Source of the DNA: Staphylotrichum longicolle
Taxonomy: Eukaryota > Ascomycota > Sordariomycetes > Sordariales > Chaetomiaceae
Direction: 5' to 3'
DNA length: 64,000 nt
NCBI GenBank assembly: GCA_019096155.1
Contig: JAHCVI010000001.1
Coordinates: forward strand, 62,001-126,000
Both the position numbers and the translations under genes were made by a program. The notes under the pieces are model-generated. The model saw nothing but the letters and a program-made list of their open reading frames with translations. It did not search any database and was not told the origin of the DNA. Every line of letters starts with the position of its first letter. Positions within the stretch are counted from its first letter, which is position 1. Below are positions 11,808 to 24,052 of the stretch, piece by piece.

Positions 11808-12675
11808 GGGTGGTCTAAGAGGGCGGCGGACCAGACCCCTGTCGGATGTTCTCGGTTGGGTTGGTGGTACCCTGCTGCACGGACATAACCGTCCCAGGGA
11901 GACGGGAGCGAGCGAGCTTACACAGTACAGCGGTGTGAAAGTGACAGGATGCACGTTTGTGGAGTCCAAGATGACTGGTGGCGATAAAGACGAGGATTCC
12001 TCAGGGCAGTAATAAGCGAGGCTGAAATAAAACAATGACCGGAAAAGGAAAAACGCTCATACTCCCTCAGACGAACTTGTCCAGGAATTCGAGGGATGCT
12101 TGACTTGGAAAACGAGGCGTGACGTCAAGGTATAAACGTTGCTAGCAGAGTCCTTGATGCGCATGAGGCAGTGTCCAACAGCAACCAGCAAACCTCGAGT
12201 TCAACCCAGGCGAGAACTAACGTTATCTCTGATGTGGGCGGCACAGCAGGGCCCCAGCCGCATCCGTCGTCCTTTCTCAGCAGGCCCATGGATCTGCCGC
12301 CAGGCAAGCCATGATTGCGCCTTGGCGCCTGCTGGGAACATCCGCGGCCTGAGCCCCCCTGTTTGCGCCTCCGAGCCACGGTGCTGGGCAAGACAAGCGT
12401 GAATGCCCATCCCCCGCAACGTATTGCATGTAACCGTAAAATTACCGAATAGTCTTTCGTACAGTACATGGTGGGTAAAGAAAGGGCAACCCTCAAACCC
12501 CCCGACTTTTTGGCGCCACGAACCAAGCCATTTCAACCAAACACACAGACACGGAGCCCTGCGTTTGAGACTTTTTCTGGTTACAACACTTTGAATCTCA
12601 AAGACAGACTCGAACCGTTGCAACTGGGACTCCCGTGTCTGCCGCGGAACAGCTCGCGTCAAACGGCAAAACGAG
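11808..12675. promoter_or_regulatory. Divergent intergenic region of the DIT-like locus
   Basis: About 870 bp separate the MFS and P450 start codons, which point away from each other, so the region probably holds both promoters. No gene and no binding motif that I can name. Confidence 0.5.
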
Positions 12676-14290
12676 ATGTTTGTGCTCATTATTGAGTTGC
12701 TTCTCCTGGGGGTCGTGTTACTCGCCACCCTCTATTACACATTTCTGTTGCCTCCAAGGTACCCAAACAACATTCCCGCCGTCCCGTTCTGGGTTGCTCT
12801 CATACCATTTTTCAAGGACGTCGACCAGTCCGACATCTTCCGCAGGTACATCCAACAGCCCCTCCAAACGCACGGCGCAGTGAAGCTTTTCTTCGGAGCT
12901 CAGTGGAACATCTTGGTGCACAAGCCCGCATACCTTGCCGAAATCTTCAAAAACGAGGACGTCTACCAAAAGAGCGGCAACCAAAAGAAGATTCCGCACA
13001 GCGTGCTTGCCCAGTTCCTAGGCGACAACATCATCTCCAGCCACGGGGATGCATGGAGAAACTATCAGTCCGTCGTCAAGCCTGGTTTGCAGGGCAACTT
13101 TGACACGGACAGAATTGCGCACAATGCACTGCAGCTTTGCGAGCTTCTGAAGGAATCCCAGCGTATAGCCGGGACGAAAGGTGTTTCTGTACAGGAGTTG
13201 CTGCAGCGATACTCGGTGGCCAACTGTTCCGAGGTCATCCTTCAGACCAACCTCAATGTAAGTGATCAACAAACCCCACGGCATGTCCGCCCAGAGACAA
13301 AACAGTGAAGCTGACGGAGTAGGCCCTGGATTCGGCCAGCGCGCCCATCAACGTGCTCCAAAGCGCAGTGAAACGCGAGATCTTCAAGCCGATTTTCATG
13401 AATTTCCCCTTGCTCGATCGTTTACCGTTTCCGAGCCGCGTCAGAGCTCGGCAGATGGTCAACCGGTTCAAGAACGAACTGAGACGTGCTCTGGTCAACA
13501 GCCAAAAGCACTGCCAAGCATCCGGCTTAGCAACTCTTACCGACGGCCTCGGACGTCGAATGTTGGATGCCAAAAACTCGGGGATGTGGAACGAAAAGCA
13601 ACTCTTGGACAACCTGACTGTCGCGTTTGTTGCTGGCCAGGAGAACCCGCAGCTCTGCATGATCTCCACGCTCTATCTACTGGCAATGCACCCGGTGAGT
13701 CGATGCAAGATGTGAGAGTTTGGCCTTAGCATCCGCTAACGAGAATCATGACACAGGAGGCCCAGGAAAAGTTGTATGCCGAAATTCAGAACAAACAGCT
13801 GGACCGCACAAGCCCAGATCCAGACGCATTTCAGGACATGCCATTCTTGACTGCGGTTATCTATGAGAGCCTGCGCCTCTTCCCGCCCATCGGGCAGTTG
13901 GTCAATCGGAAGGCAAGCGAGGATGTCCTGCTGGGCGGAAGCATTGCCATTCCCAAGGGTACTTATCTGGGCTACAACTGCTACTCGACCAACCGGGACC
14001 CGGCTGCATGGGGCCCAACAGCAGACTCTTTTGAGCCCGGTCGGTGGGGAGACTCGATGGTCGCTATCCAAAAGCATTATCGTCTGAGAAGGGCCAGGGC
14101 CGAGTTCATCAGCTTCCACGGCGGCCGGCGCGCTTGTTTGGGGGAGAAGTTTGCGGTTTTGCAGATGAGAATCACTTTGGTCACTCTCATCCGAGCATTT
14201 AGCTGGTCGCTAGACCCGAGCTGGGTGGACAGGAAGACGCCGGTACAGACCCTGGGATCCTTTGCTACCCCTCGACCTTCAAGTTGCTAA
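12676..14290 (+). CDS. DIT2: Cytochrome P450, DIT2/CYP56-like
   Basis: Three exons: 12676-13257, 13323-13694 and 13757-14290; introns of 65 and 62 bp; all phase 0; 495 aa. Visible elements are an N-terminal membrane anchor (FVLIIELLLLGVVLLATLYYTFLL) followed by a PPRYPNNIP hinge, a helix-C WRNYQSVVKPGLQ segment, an I-helix region FVAGQEN, helix-K ESLR at 355-358, a PERF-type EPGRW, and the heme loop FHGGRRACLGEKFA with the axial Cys445. The I-helix AGQEN departs from the usual A/G-G-x-D/E-T-T. FISFHGGRRACLGEKFA resembles the yeast Dit2/CYP56 group, which oxidatively couples N-formyl-tyrosine into bisformyl-dityrosine at the ER membrane. The DIT1-like enzyme on the same strand and the divergent MFS support this. 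The exact substrate is unproven. Confidence 0.9.
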
Positions 14291-15891
14291 TCAGAGTTCA
14301 TAGGCTGGTCCATTATATCCCCGCGCACTGAGACTTATGTTTGCTAGTCGACACAAGGACTGAAGCTGGGTCAGGGAGAGACTCGTCAGCGAGTCTTTGG
14401 TTTCCTAAGTGTCTCCAGTAGAGAAGGTGATCCTGAGCATGACTGAGAGGAGGCTGGATGAACCATTGGTCGATCTTCCATCTCCCGTGAAGCTGAGCCT
14501 CCAGGGAAGAGACTCCTGTGAGCAACTTCGGGACTTGGTACATAGCTGAATTGGTCATCTACAACTGGAATTGATGTCGATTGTTTTCTCGTGCTCTTTG
14601 CTCTTCACTTCTATCCCCTGACAAGGTGCATGGTTCAGCCACAGCAGACTCTGGTGACTCCGTCTTCAGTGGCATCAAGATCAAAAATGCAGCAATGCAA
14701 CCTTTACACATCTAGCTTTGTTGAGATGGTGGACAAGGTTCCCGCCCCAAATGTCTCCTCCGTTGGCGTTTCTACTGTGTAAGGTAATTGAGTCACACCA
14801 GTCCAGGTAATTACAACACCAGCTCTGCACGATACCCAGCCGTCCAGGCATGTGGTTACAATAACTCATGCATTCGTGAGTTGGTACTCCGTATTGCGCT
14901 GAAAGTTTGTCTGTCTGGGATGCTGGGATCATTCAGTAGCCGTAATTAGCACATATTGCGCCATGCGCGACCCAGACGGACGGATGCATGGTCTTGGGGG
15001 CCCAGAGCCCCTCCCGGTCTCACAGTGTACCCGGTACATGCACAGCGACGGTTGGGGGTTCGCGTCACTGGTGACACTGGTGGCGGATGTTTGACCAACA
15101 GCCACCCTGGAACCGCCGGTCAGCGAGACGCCAGGGGGTTTGACGGCCGCGCCATGCCTGCCAAGAGAGCCAAGGCAGCAAAAGGATCATCCCGGGCCCG
15201 GGAGGCTCCACTCCAAGAATAGCGTTGCACTCATCTAGCAAGGGTACCTAAGCTCCCGAGTCCTTGTCGTTGTGTTGACAGTGCAACCAGGGTCAAAGCA
15301 TCTCTGACCACACTTCAGACGTCGTTCTATCAACTCGTGCTCCGGGCACAGCCGTGTCGGTTTGCAATATCGGCCCGGATTCTCGCCCCCTTACACGCTG
15401 CGTCGGTCTTCTTTTGGAAAACTGCACTGCCAGGGTCCCGAGAAACGAATTGATCCCCATTTTCCCGATTCGCAACACGCGTGGCGTTCATCCAAACATA
15501 GCAGGACAGGCAGGCGCGAGCCCTGTTGGTGGGCTTTGCTTCTCTTGGGTCTGTTCTCGCAGTCGTAGGAGTACCTGCCCGGTAGTTCTTGCCATCGCTT
15601 TTCTGGTCGGAGCTCACTCTACCCGCGATTCCTTCATCCAGAGACGCCGGGGTAAGGGGCTGTGAGACGCACTGATGTGAATGTCGGTCACTTATCCACC
15701 AGCATATACAAGCCTGGCAGCCTCGCATACCGGCCGAGTTGCACCAAGTTCATCCCACCGACTTCTCTCACAGCACATTACTCGCTGCACTATACATTTA
15801 TTGCTATCATACTTCACAGCGTTGTATCTAAGGTAGCCTTCCTTTCAAGCTCCCTTGCTTGAGCTCGAGTCTCAGACAAATCACTGCTACC
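14291..15891. other. Intergenic within the DIT-like locus
   Basis: 1.6 kb between two co-oriented cluster genes. Short open frames at 14591-15222 and 15330-15728 lack domains. Presumably the P450 3' UTR plus the DIT1-like promoter; no motif identified. Confidence 0.4.
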
Positions 15892-17776
15892 ATGGAGTTC
15901 TCCAACGAAGGACAATCATTTTATCACCGCTTCCACGGCTCTTTTCTTCCAGACGAGAACGGGAAACTGATGCACTGCACGGGTACACGCCAGCAGTGGC
16001 TTCAAGATAACTGGAACTCGATCTTGTCCAACGCCGTCGCACAGGACCAGTCAAATGTCACGATGGACCAGAAGTACCCGCTTGAAACACAACCCAGCAA
16101 TACTGCCGTCGTCATCAACGAGAATCCCCGGCATCCGACGGGCATGGCTTTCGAAGATTTCTTCGCACAGCTGATCCTCAACCAAGCAGACCTTTGCGCC
16201 TCTCAGTCCTTGCCGAGGGTGGAGAATGACTCGTCAACCCAGCAGATCGTTGGCTTGTTCGACAGCTTTCTCAGGTATCAGGGTAAAGGTGACAGGTGGG
16301 CACAGGAGGGCAGGGCATACTTTACTGAGCGTGTCCGGCACTTTACTTCACGAAACGCCCCCATCGAGTTCTGCCTCCCAGCTTTCCCCTGCAAGTCATC
16401 CAACAAAGACAAGGTCACCGGCCCGGACCCTGACAGGGGCGAGGAGCTCGCACTCGAACGGCTTCACAGCTTCGTCGAGGCCGTCGAACACATTTACCAA
16501 CCGGGCGCCAAGATGTGGATCATCAGCGACGGCCATGTCTTCAGCGACTGCATTGGTGTTGACGACGCCACTGTCGATGCGTACGGCGAGAAACTCAAGG
16601 CAATGAGCCACGCCATCGGATCCCGCAGGGGGGGCGCCAACCGGGTTGGGTTCAAGTCGCTGGTGGACCTCTTCCAGCTCGCAGCCATCGGATCGGACGC
16701 GGGCCTTTCAACCCTCGCGCAGCGGCTCAACATTCCCACCATCGATCACCATGTCAAGACTGAAGTGACCGAGGAGGCCGAGCTGTGCCGGCGGATCCTG
16801 ATGACTGGATGTGGCCCGCAAAAGTCGGCCGTCCGGGCAACGATCGACTCCAAGGACCCGGCGATAACGGCCCTCTACCGTGGCTTCTCTCGATTTATGC
16901 TGGAAGACTTGGAGCACCACCCGCACACCCAGGGGATGACGAAGTCGCAGCAGAAGAAGCTGTCGGCCAAGGTCGCGTTTGAGATGATCTTGGTACGTGA
17001 TGCTGTATCGGGCTCAAGTTGACGGTGCATCGCTAACAGGCAGTCAGCGGAACCAAGCCTATTCGAACCTGGTCGAGCTGCTGTTCCCGAACCATGTCCG
17101 GCTGTCCATCCATGCGTAAGCCAGCCGCCCCCTACACGACTTCACGGTTCTAAACCCTTGCTAACTTACTGCGCCAAGACACAACAACGCTGGCCCAAAG
17201 TTTGGGATCCAGCTCTTCGACCCCACCCGGGTTCGCGCCGTCAACGCCCTGTCCCTTGACGGCGAGCTCATGACGTCGCTCGACCTGCTGCACATTCCCA
17301 CGCCGTGGCACAACAGTGTCGTGCAACTGGACGGCAGCGACGTGGTTCTAGTGACCAAAGCCAAACTCGCGAGGGCGGCCCTTGATGCGGGAAGCATGAC
17401 TGGCGACCTCGTGAACTCTGAAGAGGGGCGAGCGTACTTTTCGCTGCAACGGACGGGTGCCACTCACAGCATTCCTGTCGTTTCTTCCGTTCCTGATGCT
17501 CCCGGAAAACACAAGGTGGCGGCCGACACTCAAACTGAGAAGGACTCGGCAGTGACTGTGACGGTCACCGTTGCCGCGGAGGAGAAAGACACCACCCCTG
17601 CCCAACCAACTCTCGCAAGGCGGCCAACCTTCTCCGAAAAGGCGGATGCGATGGTGACGGTGGTGCGGCGGAACACGGGCAGTTCGTCGGCAGCAGAGCC
17701 ATACATTGCAAAGCACGGCTCTTGGCTTGGACGACTGCGCTGGATCCTGTCGCTTTTCTGGCCTCGGGGCATGTGA
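15892..17776 (+). CDS. DIT1: DIT1/PvcA-family enzyme (pyoverdine/dityrosine, isocyanide synthase-like)
   Basis: Three exons: 15892-16992, 17048-17115 and 17179-17776; introns of 55 and 63 bp; 588 aa. The start at 15892 has a strong context (TACCATGG). The DIT1_PvcA fold is recognised by IEFCLPAFPCKSSNKDKV (about 164-181), ALERLHSFVEAVEHIY, MWIISDGHVFSDCIGVDD (about 206-223), the VAFEMI/RNQAYSNLVELLFPNHVRLSIHAHNNAGPKFG block assembled across both introns, and the closing TPWHNSVV. Yeast Dit1 makes N-formyl-tyrosine for the spore wall; bacterial PvcA and IsnA relatives convert an amino acid into an isocyanide. A C-terminal extension of about 110 residues is Thr/Val/Ala-rich and ends in a hydrophobic segment (LRWILSLFWPRGM), which could hold it at a membrane. 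The adjacent P450 and MFS make this a DIT-type locus. Confidence 0.92.
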
Positions 17777-18692
17777 TGAGATGAGGGACTCGAGAAGTCG
17801 ACAGGGACCGGACTTGCTGTATCTTCTGGTCCTGGATGCTTTCTCTTTGTTGCATGGTTCTGCTCGCGGAGTTCGCGGTATTTTGAGCTAGTTATCTTGT
17901 AAGTTCTGAGAGGCAGGAAGGGCCGCGGTTCCAGCTGGGTGTGCCAGTGGGCAGTGGGTGGGGTCTTGTGTGATTGGAGCACGTCTTGCTCCTGTAATTG
18001 CCGAATTGGGAATGTATTGTTCAGATTGAATTGCTTGAGACGCAGTCTCCAGATTTTTCCTTTTCTAGTCCCAATACCCTTTGTCTTCCAAGAGACTGCC
18101 ACATGCCAGTTCAGATTCTTCTGTTCTCTGCATGGCATGTTTCACTTGTGTGGCACGCCAAAGTAAGACAGTCAGCATGGGCCCAACACCGCAGAAGGGT
18201 TCCAACTGAGCCCTTATCCCCCCCCTGCGGCACACTGACTGGCTGCAGCCTGGTCGAGCTTCCTGTCCTGTGCGTCGCCACAATTTGCTCAAATGCCCGC
18301 AATTGGCTCACCTGGCCGATTCCTGGCAAACACGAGGGCCCATGGTGAGTCGACTTTCCCATTCTCGTTCTCTCGCCAAGGCATCCCACGCCGCAGTTGC
18401 ATGGCACGGCAGGTGCAAGAGCTGCGAGGTGACCCTGCCGCCATTCGATATTGCCCTCTGAGCCACTGCAGCTTGCCGGTGCCGCCCGGGCGGGCGGTGC
18501 ACAAATGTCGATCCCGGGTAAGAGAGAGAGGTGAGAGAGGTGGCATTTAAACTCCGGTCCGTCGCCCCTTGGGTCAGGCATCTGCTCCAATTGTCTCAGC
18601 TGGCCGTCTAAAACACCATCAAGCCGATCAAGTGGCCACTGTATTTCAAGCAGTCTTCTTTCCAACCTGAGGTCATCACTCAATTCCCCGAC
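17777..18692. other. Intergenic, copper-transporter promoter
   Basis: No gene seen. It contains the copper-element candidate listed separately and a GA-rich GAGAGAGAGGTGAGAGAGG stretch around 18521-18540. Confidence 0.45.
18284..18291 (+). promoter_or_regulatory. Candidate copper-responsive element (TTTGCTCA)
   Basis: TTTGCTCA matches the yeast Mac1 site consensus TTTGC(T/G)C(A/G). It lies about 400 bp upstream of the Ctr start codon on the same strand. A single 8-mer can arise by chance; its position is the only support. Confidence 0.35.
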
Positions 18693-19473
18693 ATGGACCA
18701 CGACCACGGCTCAATGTCCATGGCGACAACAACGGTATCGGCCGCTGGCGCTGCTGCCACCGGGGGCTCCATGGGAGGCATGGGCGGCATGGGCGGCGGA
18801 AGTGGATGCAAGATTTCTGTAGGTTTCCCAGGAATGCGAAGTGATTCACCTGGGAAAACTCTGACCCTGTACAGATGCTCTGGAACTGGTATACAATTGA
18901 CTCATGCTTCATCGCGTCGTCGTGGAAGGTCACTTCGACAGGTGCCTTTGCCGGCTCTTGCATCGGTGTCATCCTGCTCGTCATCTCGCTTGAGATGCTC
19001 CGCCGCGGTGTCAAGGAGTATGACCGCTTCCTCATCAACAAGCACATTCGCTCCCAAGCGAGCAAGGGCTCATCCAAGGCCGTGAACGACGAGGGCAGCC
19101 CGGGTCCAGCGGCGTGTGCTGTCGGCCCCACCGGCTATCGCCCAAAGATACACGAGCAGGCCATTCGAGCACTGTTGCATATGTTGCAGTTTGCCGTTGC
19201 CTACTTCGTGATGCTGTGTGTTCTTCCCAGCCCCTGCGGCCCGAGGAGCTCACAGAACTTTTTCTCACAATCTTGCAGACTCGCCATGTACTACAATGGC
19301 TACATTATCATCTGCATCTTCATCGGTGCTTACATTGGCAGCTTTATTTTCCATTGGGAACCGCTCGGAGGGTGAGCATGCTCCTACACCATGGTGATGA
19401 TCAGATGTGCTGACAGCGGGACAGGGCAATGCAGACCAGCGCTGCAAAGGAGGCAACCGTTTGCTGTGGGTGA
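18693..19473 (+). CDS. Ctr-family high-affinity copper transporter
   Basis: Four exons: 18693-18818, 18875-19215, 19279-19371 and 19425-19473; introns of 56, 63 and 53 bp; 202 aa. The N-terminus is a Met/His-rich copper-collecting segment (MDHDHGSMSM, then SMGGMGGMGGG). Helix 1 starts at WNWYTIDSCFIASSWKVT. Helix 2 contains MLLAM, the Ctr MxxxM motif, which forms only across intron 2. Helix 3 has GAYIG, the GxxxG packing motif. The C-terminus, added by the last exon, ends ATVCCG, a Cys-containing tail common in fungal Ctr proteins. These trimeric channels import Cu(I) at the plasma or vacuolar membrane. Without the last intron the frame would stop after HWEPLGG and lose the CC tail. Confidence 0.93.
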
Positions 19474-21529
19474 GATGATTGTTGAGGATTGAAATGATGG
19501 CCATGATAAATCTTCGTTTTACACCAGCGCCAGTCATGAGTCGTTCTGTTTGCTTGCGATGAGAAACGGTTCGTTGCCAGTCTCAACTTGACGAGAAGCT
19601 TCGCGTTCAATGCGAATGATCTGATCCACGAAATCATCTTCACCGTCTAGGTGCTAGTAGTAATTGAAATTCTACCCGTCATTGAGCTTGACTCGCCATC
19701 CAGATGACAACTTTGGATTTGAGAACTGGCGACCACATGCCTTCATCTTCGATCCCGAGCAAAATCCACCAGTACCAACCCTCCTGTCGCCTCCCAAACT
19801 TGCTGCCTGCCGTGAATGGTGGCCTCGATGACCCAACCGAATCGTCTGCGAGCACCCAATGTGGTGAATGACAGTGACGACCGCGATGGGTGGCGGTTGA
19901 TAGCGGCTGATAGGGGTAATTTCTCTTGCATTTCCGGTACGCTTCCCGCGCCGCGATGTCACGCCACGGACAATTTACGAGCCGCTTCCCAGCCTTAAGC
20001 TTCTGTCACGGATTCTGCCAATGTAACGGTCGCAGGCCAATGGGGCTGAAAGAGGGCCACCCAATCTTCGCCAACCCCGGTATCGACATGCACGCGAGAA
20101 GGAATGGCAGCTGGAAACGTCGGCAAGAGAAGCGGTCTGCTTGCCGCGATGTCGGATGAGTGATTCGGCACGTTAAGTCTGATCCCGCCCTCATTGGCCA
20201 TTGCGAAGCAATATAAGGGATTATCAAGGCGCAGACAACATGGCCTCGGCACCAACGACTCCTCCTGTCTGGTCCATCCACTCGTCGCCTCGCGCTGCAA
20301 GTGATTTTGTCTGCCTACCAACGGCTTCCTCGCGCAAGGGTCCGAAGAACTGCCTACCACCTTCCCTCGTGGCCGCAGCGGGACGCCTGCAGCCAAGACC
20401 CCAAGACAGTTGAACTGACTGAGAACCCGGTGCAGGTTGCAGCCGGTCAGCCCGAGTCCAACCAGGGTCTGATATCATCATCCTTCGCGCGGCATCCTCA
20501 ACCAGGTTCGCGCCTCCTCGAGGCGATGAACCGTTGCAACCCGGCATATCGTATCTGCAGGAACTTGAGCTGTCACCTCCTGTCAAAGTCGGCAGTTGCC
20601 GCTCAGGGAAGTTTCGACGTCGAAGGGTGTGCCTCCATCGCCAGCTCCCCGGGCGATACATCAACGCCCTTTAGCTAAGTATTACTACCCAAGCCAATAT
20701 GAAGTGCATGTCTCGGTGAGTGCCTGCAGACCCGATATCTTGCCATCACATCGGCCCGGTGCACTCTCAAAGATGACTGGCTACCAGCCGGGCTCACCGA
20801 CTCCCCCTGGTACCAACCCAACCCGAAACTCGCCTTGACAGGCCCAGTGCCATGCACCTGGACCTAAACGGCGACAGTGCCACGATGACGATTCAGGTTT
20901 TCATGTGTGGTCAACCAGTTATTCCAGCACGCTGCAGCCCGAATCCTCAGCCCATGGTGTTTTATCATCTCCGGCGGCCCGTCTTGCCGCCTGGCGCTTG
21001 GGGGGGGTCGGAGCCCAGCAGAACCTTGAATTGAGTGAAGGTTCTCTTCTTTGATGGATGTACTCAAGATGTATACGAGACTTCATTCATTTTACTGACC
21101 AAAGATACCTACTCGAAATGCATGCACGTCTTTGCCATCACTTCGGTGTTTTGCAAGGGTCCAACTTTCATTGAGCCCGTCACTGACATGCAGATGCCTG
21201 TGGAATCTTGGACCCAGACGATTGTTTGCATGTAAGCCCGGTCTTGAGAACAAGAATGTCATTATCGGAATTTGCATACATGCCACTGAAGACTCGAAGA
21301 CCCTTGGTATCCGATAACCCTGATCATGCAGTCTGAAGTCAACCACTGAGCCGGATGAGAAGTTCGAGCCCTGCTACCCGTTTGCCTTGTCCTTCAATCC
21401 CGTCACTCGTGTCAGTTCTCTAGGAACTTGACTGCGAGATACCGGCCACTCTCGGGAATCCATTTTTGCAGACTCTGCTACACTCTGCTAGAACGGGCAC
21501 AGTTTGATCCCTTTGCGCAGCGAAACCTG
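19474..21529. other. Intergenic, no gene seen
   Basis: About 2 kb between convergent genes. Open frames (for example 19995-20664 on either strand) overlap one another and show no domain. Confidence 0.4.
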
Positions 21530-24052
21530 TCACAAACTCCCTTCTGTCGACACAGACTCCTCCCGCATCTGCGGCTGGTCCGCCTCCCTCTCGTCTCCAC
21601 TCCCGTCGTCGTCCCCCAGCGTCAGCTTCTCCACCAAGTGTCCCAGCCTGTGCTCTTCGGTATCACCCGTGTAGGCAATCGCGCTCGGCAACACCTTGCT
21701 GCGCACGTTCTTCATCTGCGGGGTCACCTCCGGCTCGGCCTCGTCCGTGTTGACAATGATTTGGGACAGGAGCTGCTGCTCCACGGGGCCCATCTTGGCC
21801 TTGAGCGCGCGCAGGATGGCCTTGTCGACAAAGTAGTTCTGGCCTTGCTCGTGGAGACCCTTGCATGCGAGCAGGAGCGTTGCGCGGAGCTCGTTGATGT
21901 TTGGCGTCGTCGTCGTCGTCGTCGTCCTGCCTGCGGCTCCGTTCGTGCTGCTGGCTGAGGGGGGGATCGAGTCCATCCTGTGGAGGGTGATGAAACCGAG
22001 CTGGGCGAGGCCGTGGCCGAGATGGATGTCGCCGTGTTCGTAGCCGTGCCGGAGGTAGTAGACCCGGAGGAGCGACTCAAAGTCCCTGAGAGCTGCGTCG
22101 CGGATTTGGGTGGGGGGCTCCATGGGCGTCTGTTCCATGGTCTGGGATTGCTGATCCGCTGGGGGAGATCCTTGAGCCGAGGTGCAGACGGCCTCGAAGA
22201 GGTTGTAGACCAAGTTGTGGTAAGATATGCTGCAGTGAACGCTGATGTTAGGGCCAGTAGATCCGTCAAAAAAACAAGGTATAGGCCGGACTTACTGAAG
22301 CGACAGTTGACTTGGGAGTGTGATATTTGCAGCCTTCAGCGGCTCAGGGAGATCGCGGTACCACTTTTTCATTTGGAAATAGTAAAATGACTCCATCCGT
22401 GGTGAGGGCATCAAGGCCGGGAGAGGAGTGTTCACAGTCACTCCAGCACGGGACATCGATGACCAACCCTCGATGATGAGCACCGAAAATCCCGACTGTG
22501 CTTTGAACTGATGGGGAAAGTGGGTCGTGTACAGCATCGGATCCATGGGATACCTGAGCCAGATTTGTCCGTACCATTCGGGGTCCGCGGATGGATCAGG
22601 CAGTGGGTAGGTTGGAGGCGTTGTGACTGGCGGCGGTTCAAGGTGAGCCAGGGAAAGGCGGCTGGGCACTCCATGTCAGAACAGCTCAGCGCTTGAGGGA
22701 GGGGACAGCCATCATACATCTGCCAGTTGTACAGTGCCCACGCTGTAAACAACTTGACGTTGCTCCTCCTGGTACCTTGTCCGGCACCGCTTGAAGTAAA
22801 CAGTCCGATTCGCTGCGCAAGGGTTACGGCATGTTGTGTGTAAGAAGAACCGACAGCGTCCATGGCGTTGATGACATTGATGAGGTGCAGAAGGATGGCA
22901 GCTTGGATGGTCGTCAACCGCACTCGGCTGCCAGTCGACTCGATCTCCCAGAGCCTCTTTGCCTCCGCGAGAAACTGATAAGTCATGTTCCGAGGATTCC
23001 AATACTCGTACCGGTTCGGCAGTTCCTTGGTCGTCATCTAGATGAGAAGGTACACAAGTGAGAACACGGCCATTTGACTTTGCGCGGCAAGGAGCACACT
23101 CACGCTGCCTACTGCCAGAACACTGTTCACCAGGAGAGACGAGCAGCAGGAGTGACGTCCAGCAATTATGTCCTGCAGGAAGTAGTCCTTCTGGAAGGGA
23201 GGTGCCGACTGGTAATCGTGGAGAAAATAATTTGCGAGCATTTTCCGCATCAGCACATTGTCCGTCGAGACCGTTGTCCACTCGGATGGTTTTACCGTGT
23301 CGAGCAAAGGATCGACAAGTTCAGCGGCATGGTACGGCTTGTAATATGTGCTCTGCGTCTCGGGGCTACGGGACCGACTTGACAGGGCAAGCTCGGGAGG
23401 CGTCTGGGCACCACTCGCCACCCATTCGTACACTCGGGCGCTCAGATACGGATTGTCGGGTTGAAGAAGGCAGGCTGGCATCTCCGGAACCAAAGGGAAC
23501 ACATAACGATACCGTGTTTCGGGCGTCAGGGCCAACTGCAAAAGCAAGTCTCCCTCCCTGATGTACCGCAGAATGGCTTCTGGCTCCGTTCCGTTCTTGA
23601 TACGTTTCACAATCTCGCCCACTTCGGACTCGGGCCGTGCTCGCAAATGGTGAAAGATCTCGCTGTAGGTCGTGTTCCGGCTGTCCGTCTCTGACAGCTT
23701 CCTCTTGAGTGCCTGTGCATGGGTCTCGGTTGCGGAGCTCGTGTTGTAGACGCAGTTGATGGAGGCTGAGACGCAGTAGCCGCACGCCGGCCGCGCTGCG
23801 TTGCACTGAGAAACCCCCAGTCAGCTCATAAATTCCCGAGACGTTGGGAAACAGGGCCAGCACCTTCACTTTTCGCTTGCGGCATGTCTCGCACGCCGCC
23901 GTCGAGTGCGCCTTTCTTCGAGGGAGCAAGGTGGTCCCGTTTGACAGGGGACCACGGAGAAGGCTCTGAGGAGGACCAGCAGGTAGAAGCTGTCGCGCCG
24001 ATGGTGCGATAGACAACACCGAAGTTGAGGGTTGGGGGCGACTATGTTGCAT
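21530..24052 (-). CDS. Zn(II)2Cys6 transcription factor with fungal-specific regulatory domain
   Basis: Five exons: 24052-23864, 23805-23104, 23037-22718, 22661-22296 and 22229-21530; introns of 58, 66, 56 and 66 bp; 758 aa. The binuclear zinc cluster spans intron 1: ACETCRKRKVK | CNAARPACGYC...C, giving Cys54, 57, 64, 71, 74 and 81 with the canonical 2-6-6-2-6 spacing. It binds DNA, usually CGG half-sites, in the nucleus. Then come the middle homology region (YEYWNPRNMTYQFLAEAKRLWE at the exon 3 start; FTAWALYNWQIR across intron 3; PDPSADPEWYGQIWLRYP) and LSLHISYHNLVYNLFEAV across intron 4. A poly-Thr run in the C-terminal part comes from a GTC-type triplet repeat near 21904-21925. Targets are unknown; the copper transporter is the nearest neighbour, but nothing ties them functionally. 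Confidence 0.9.
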
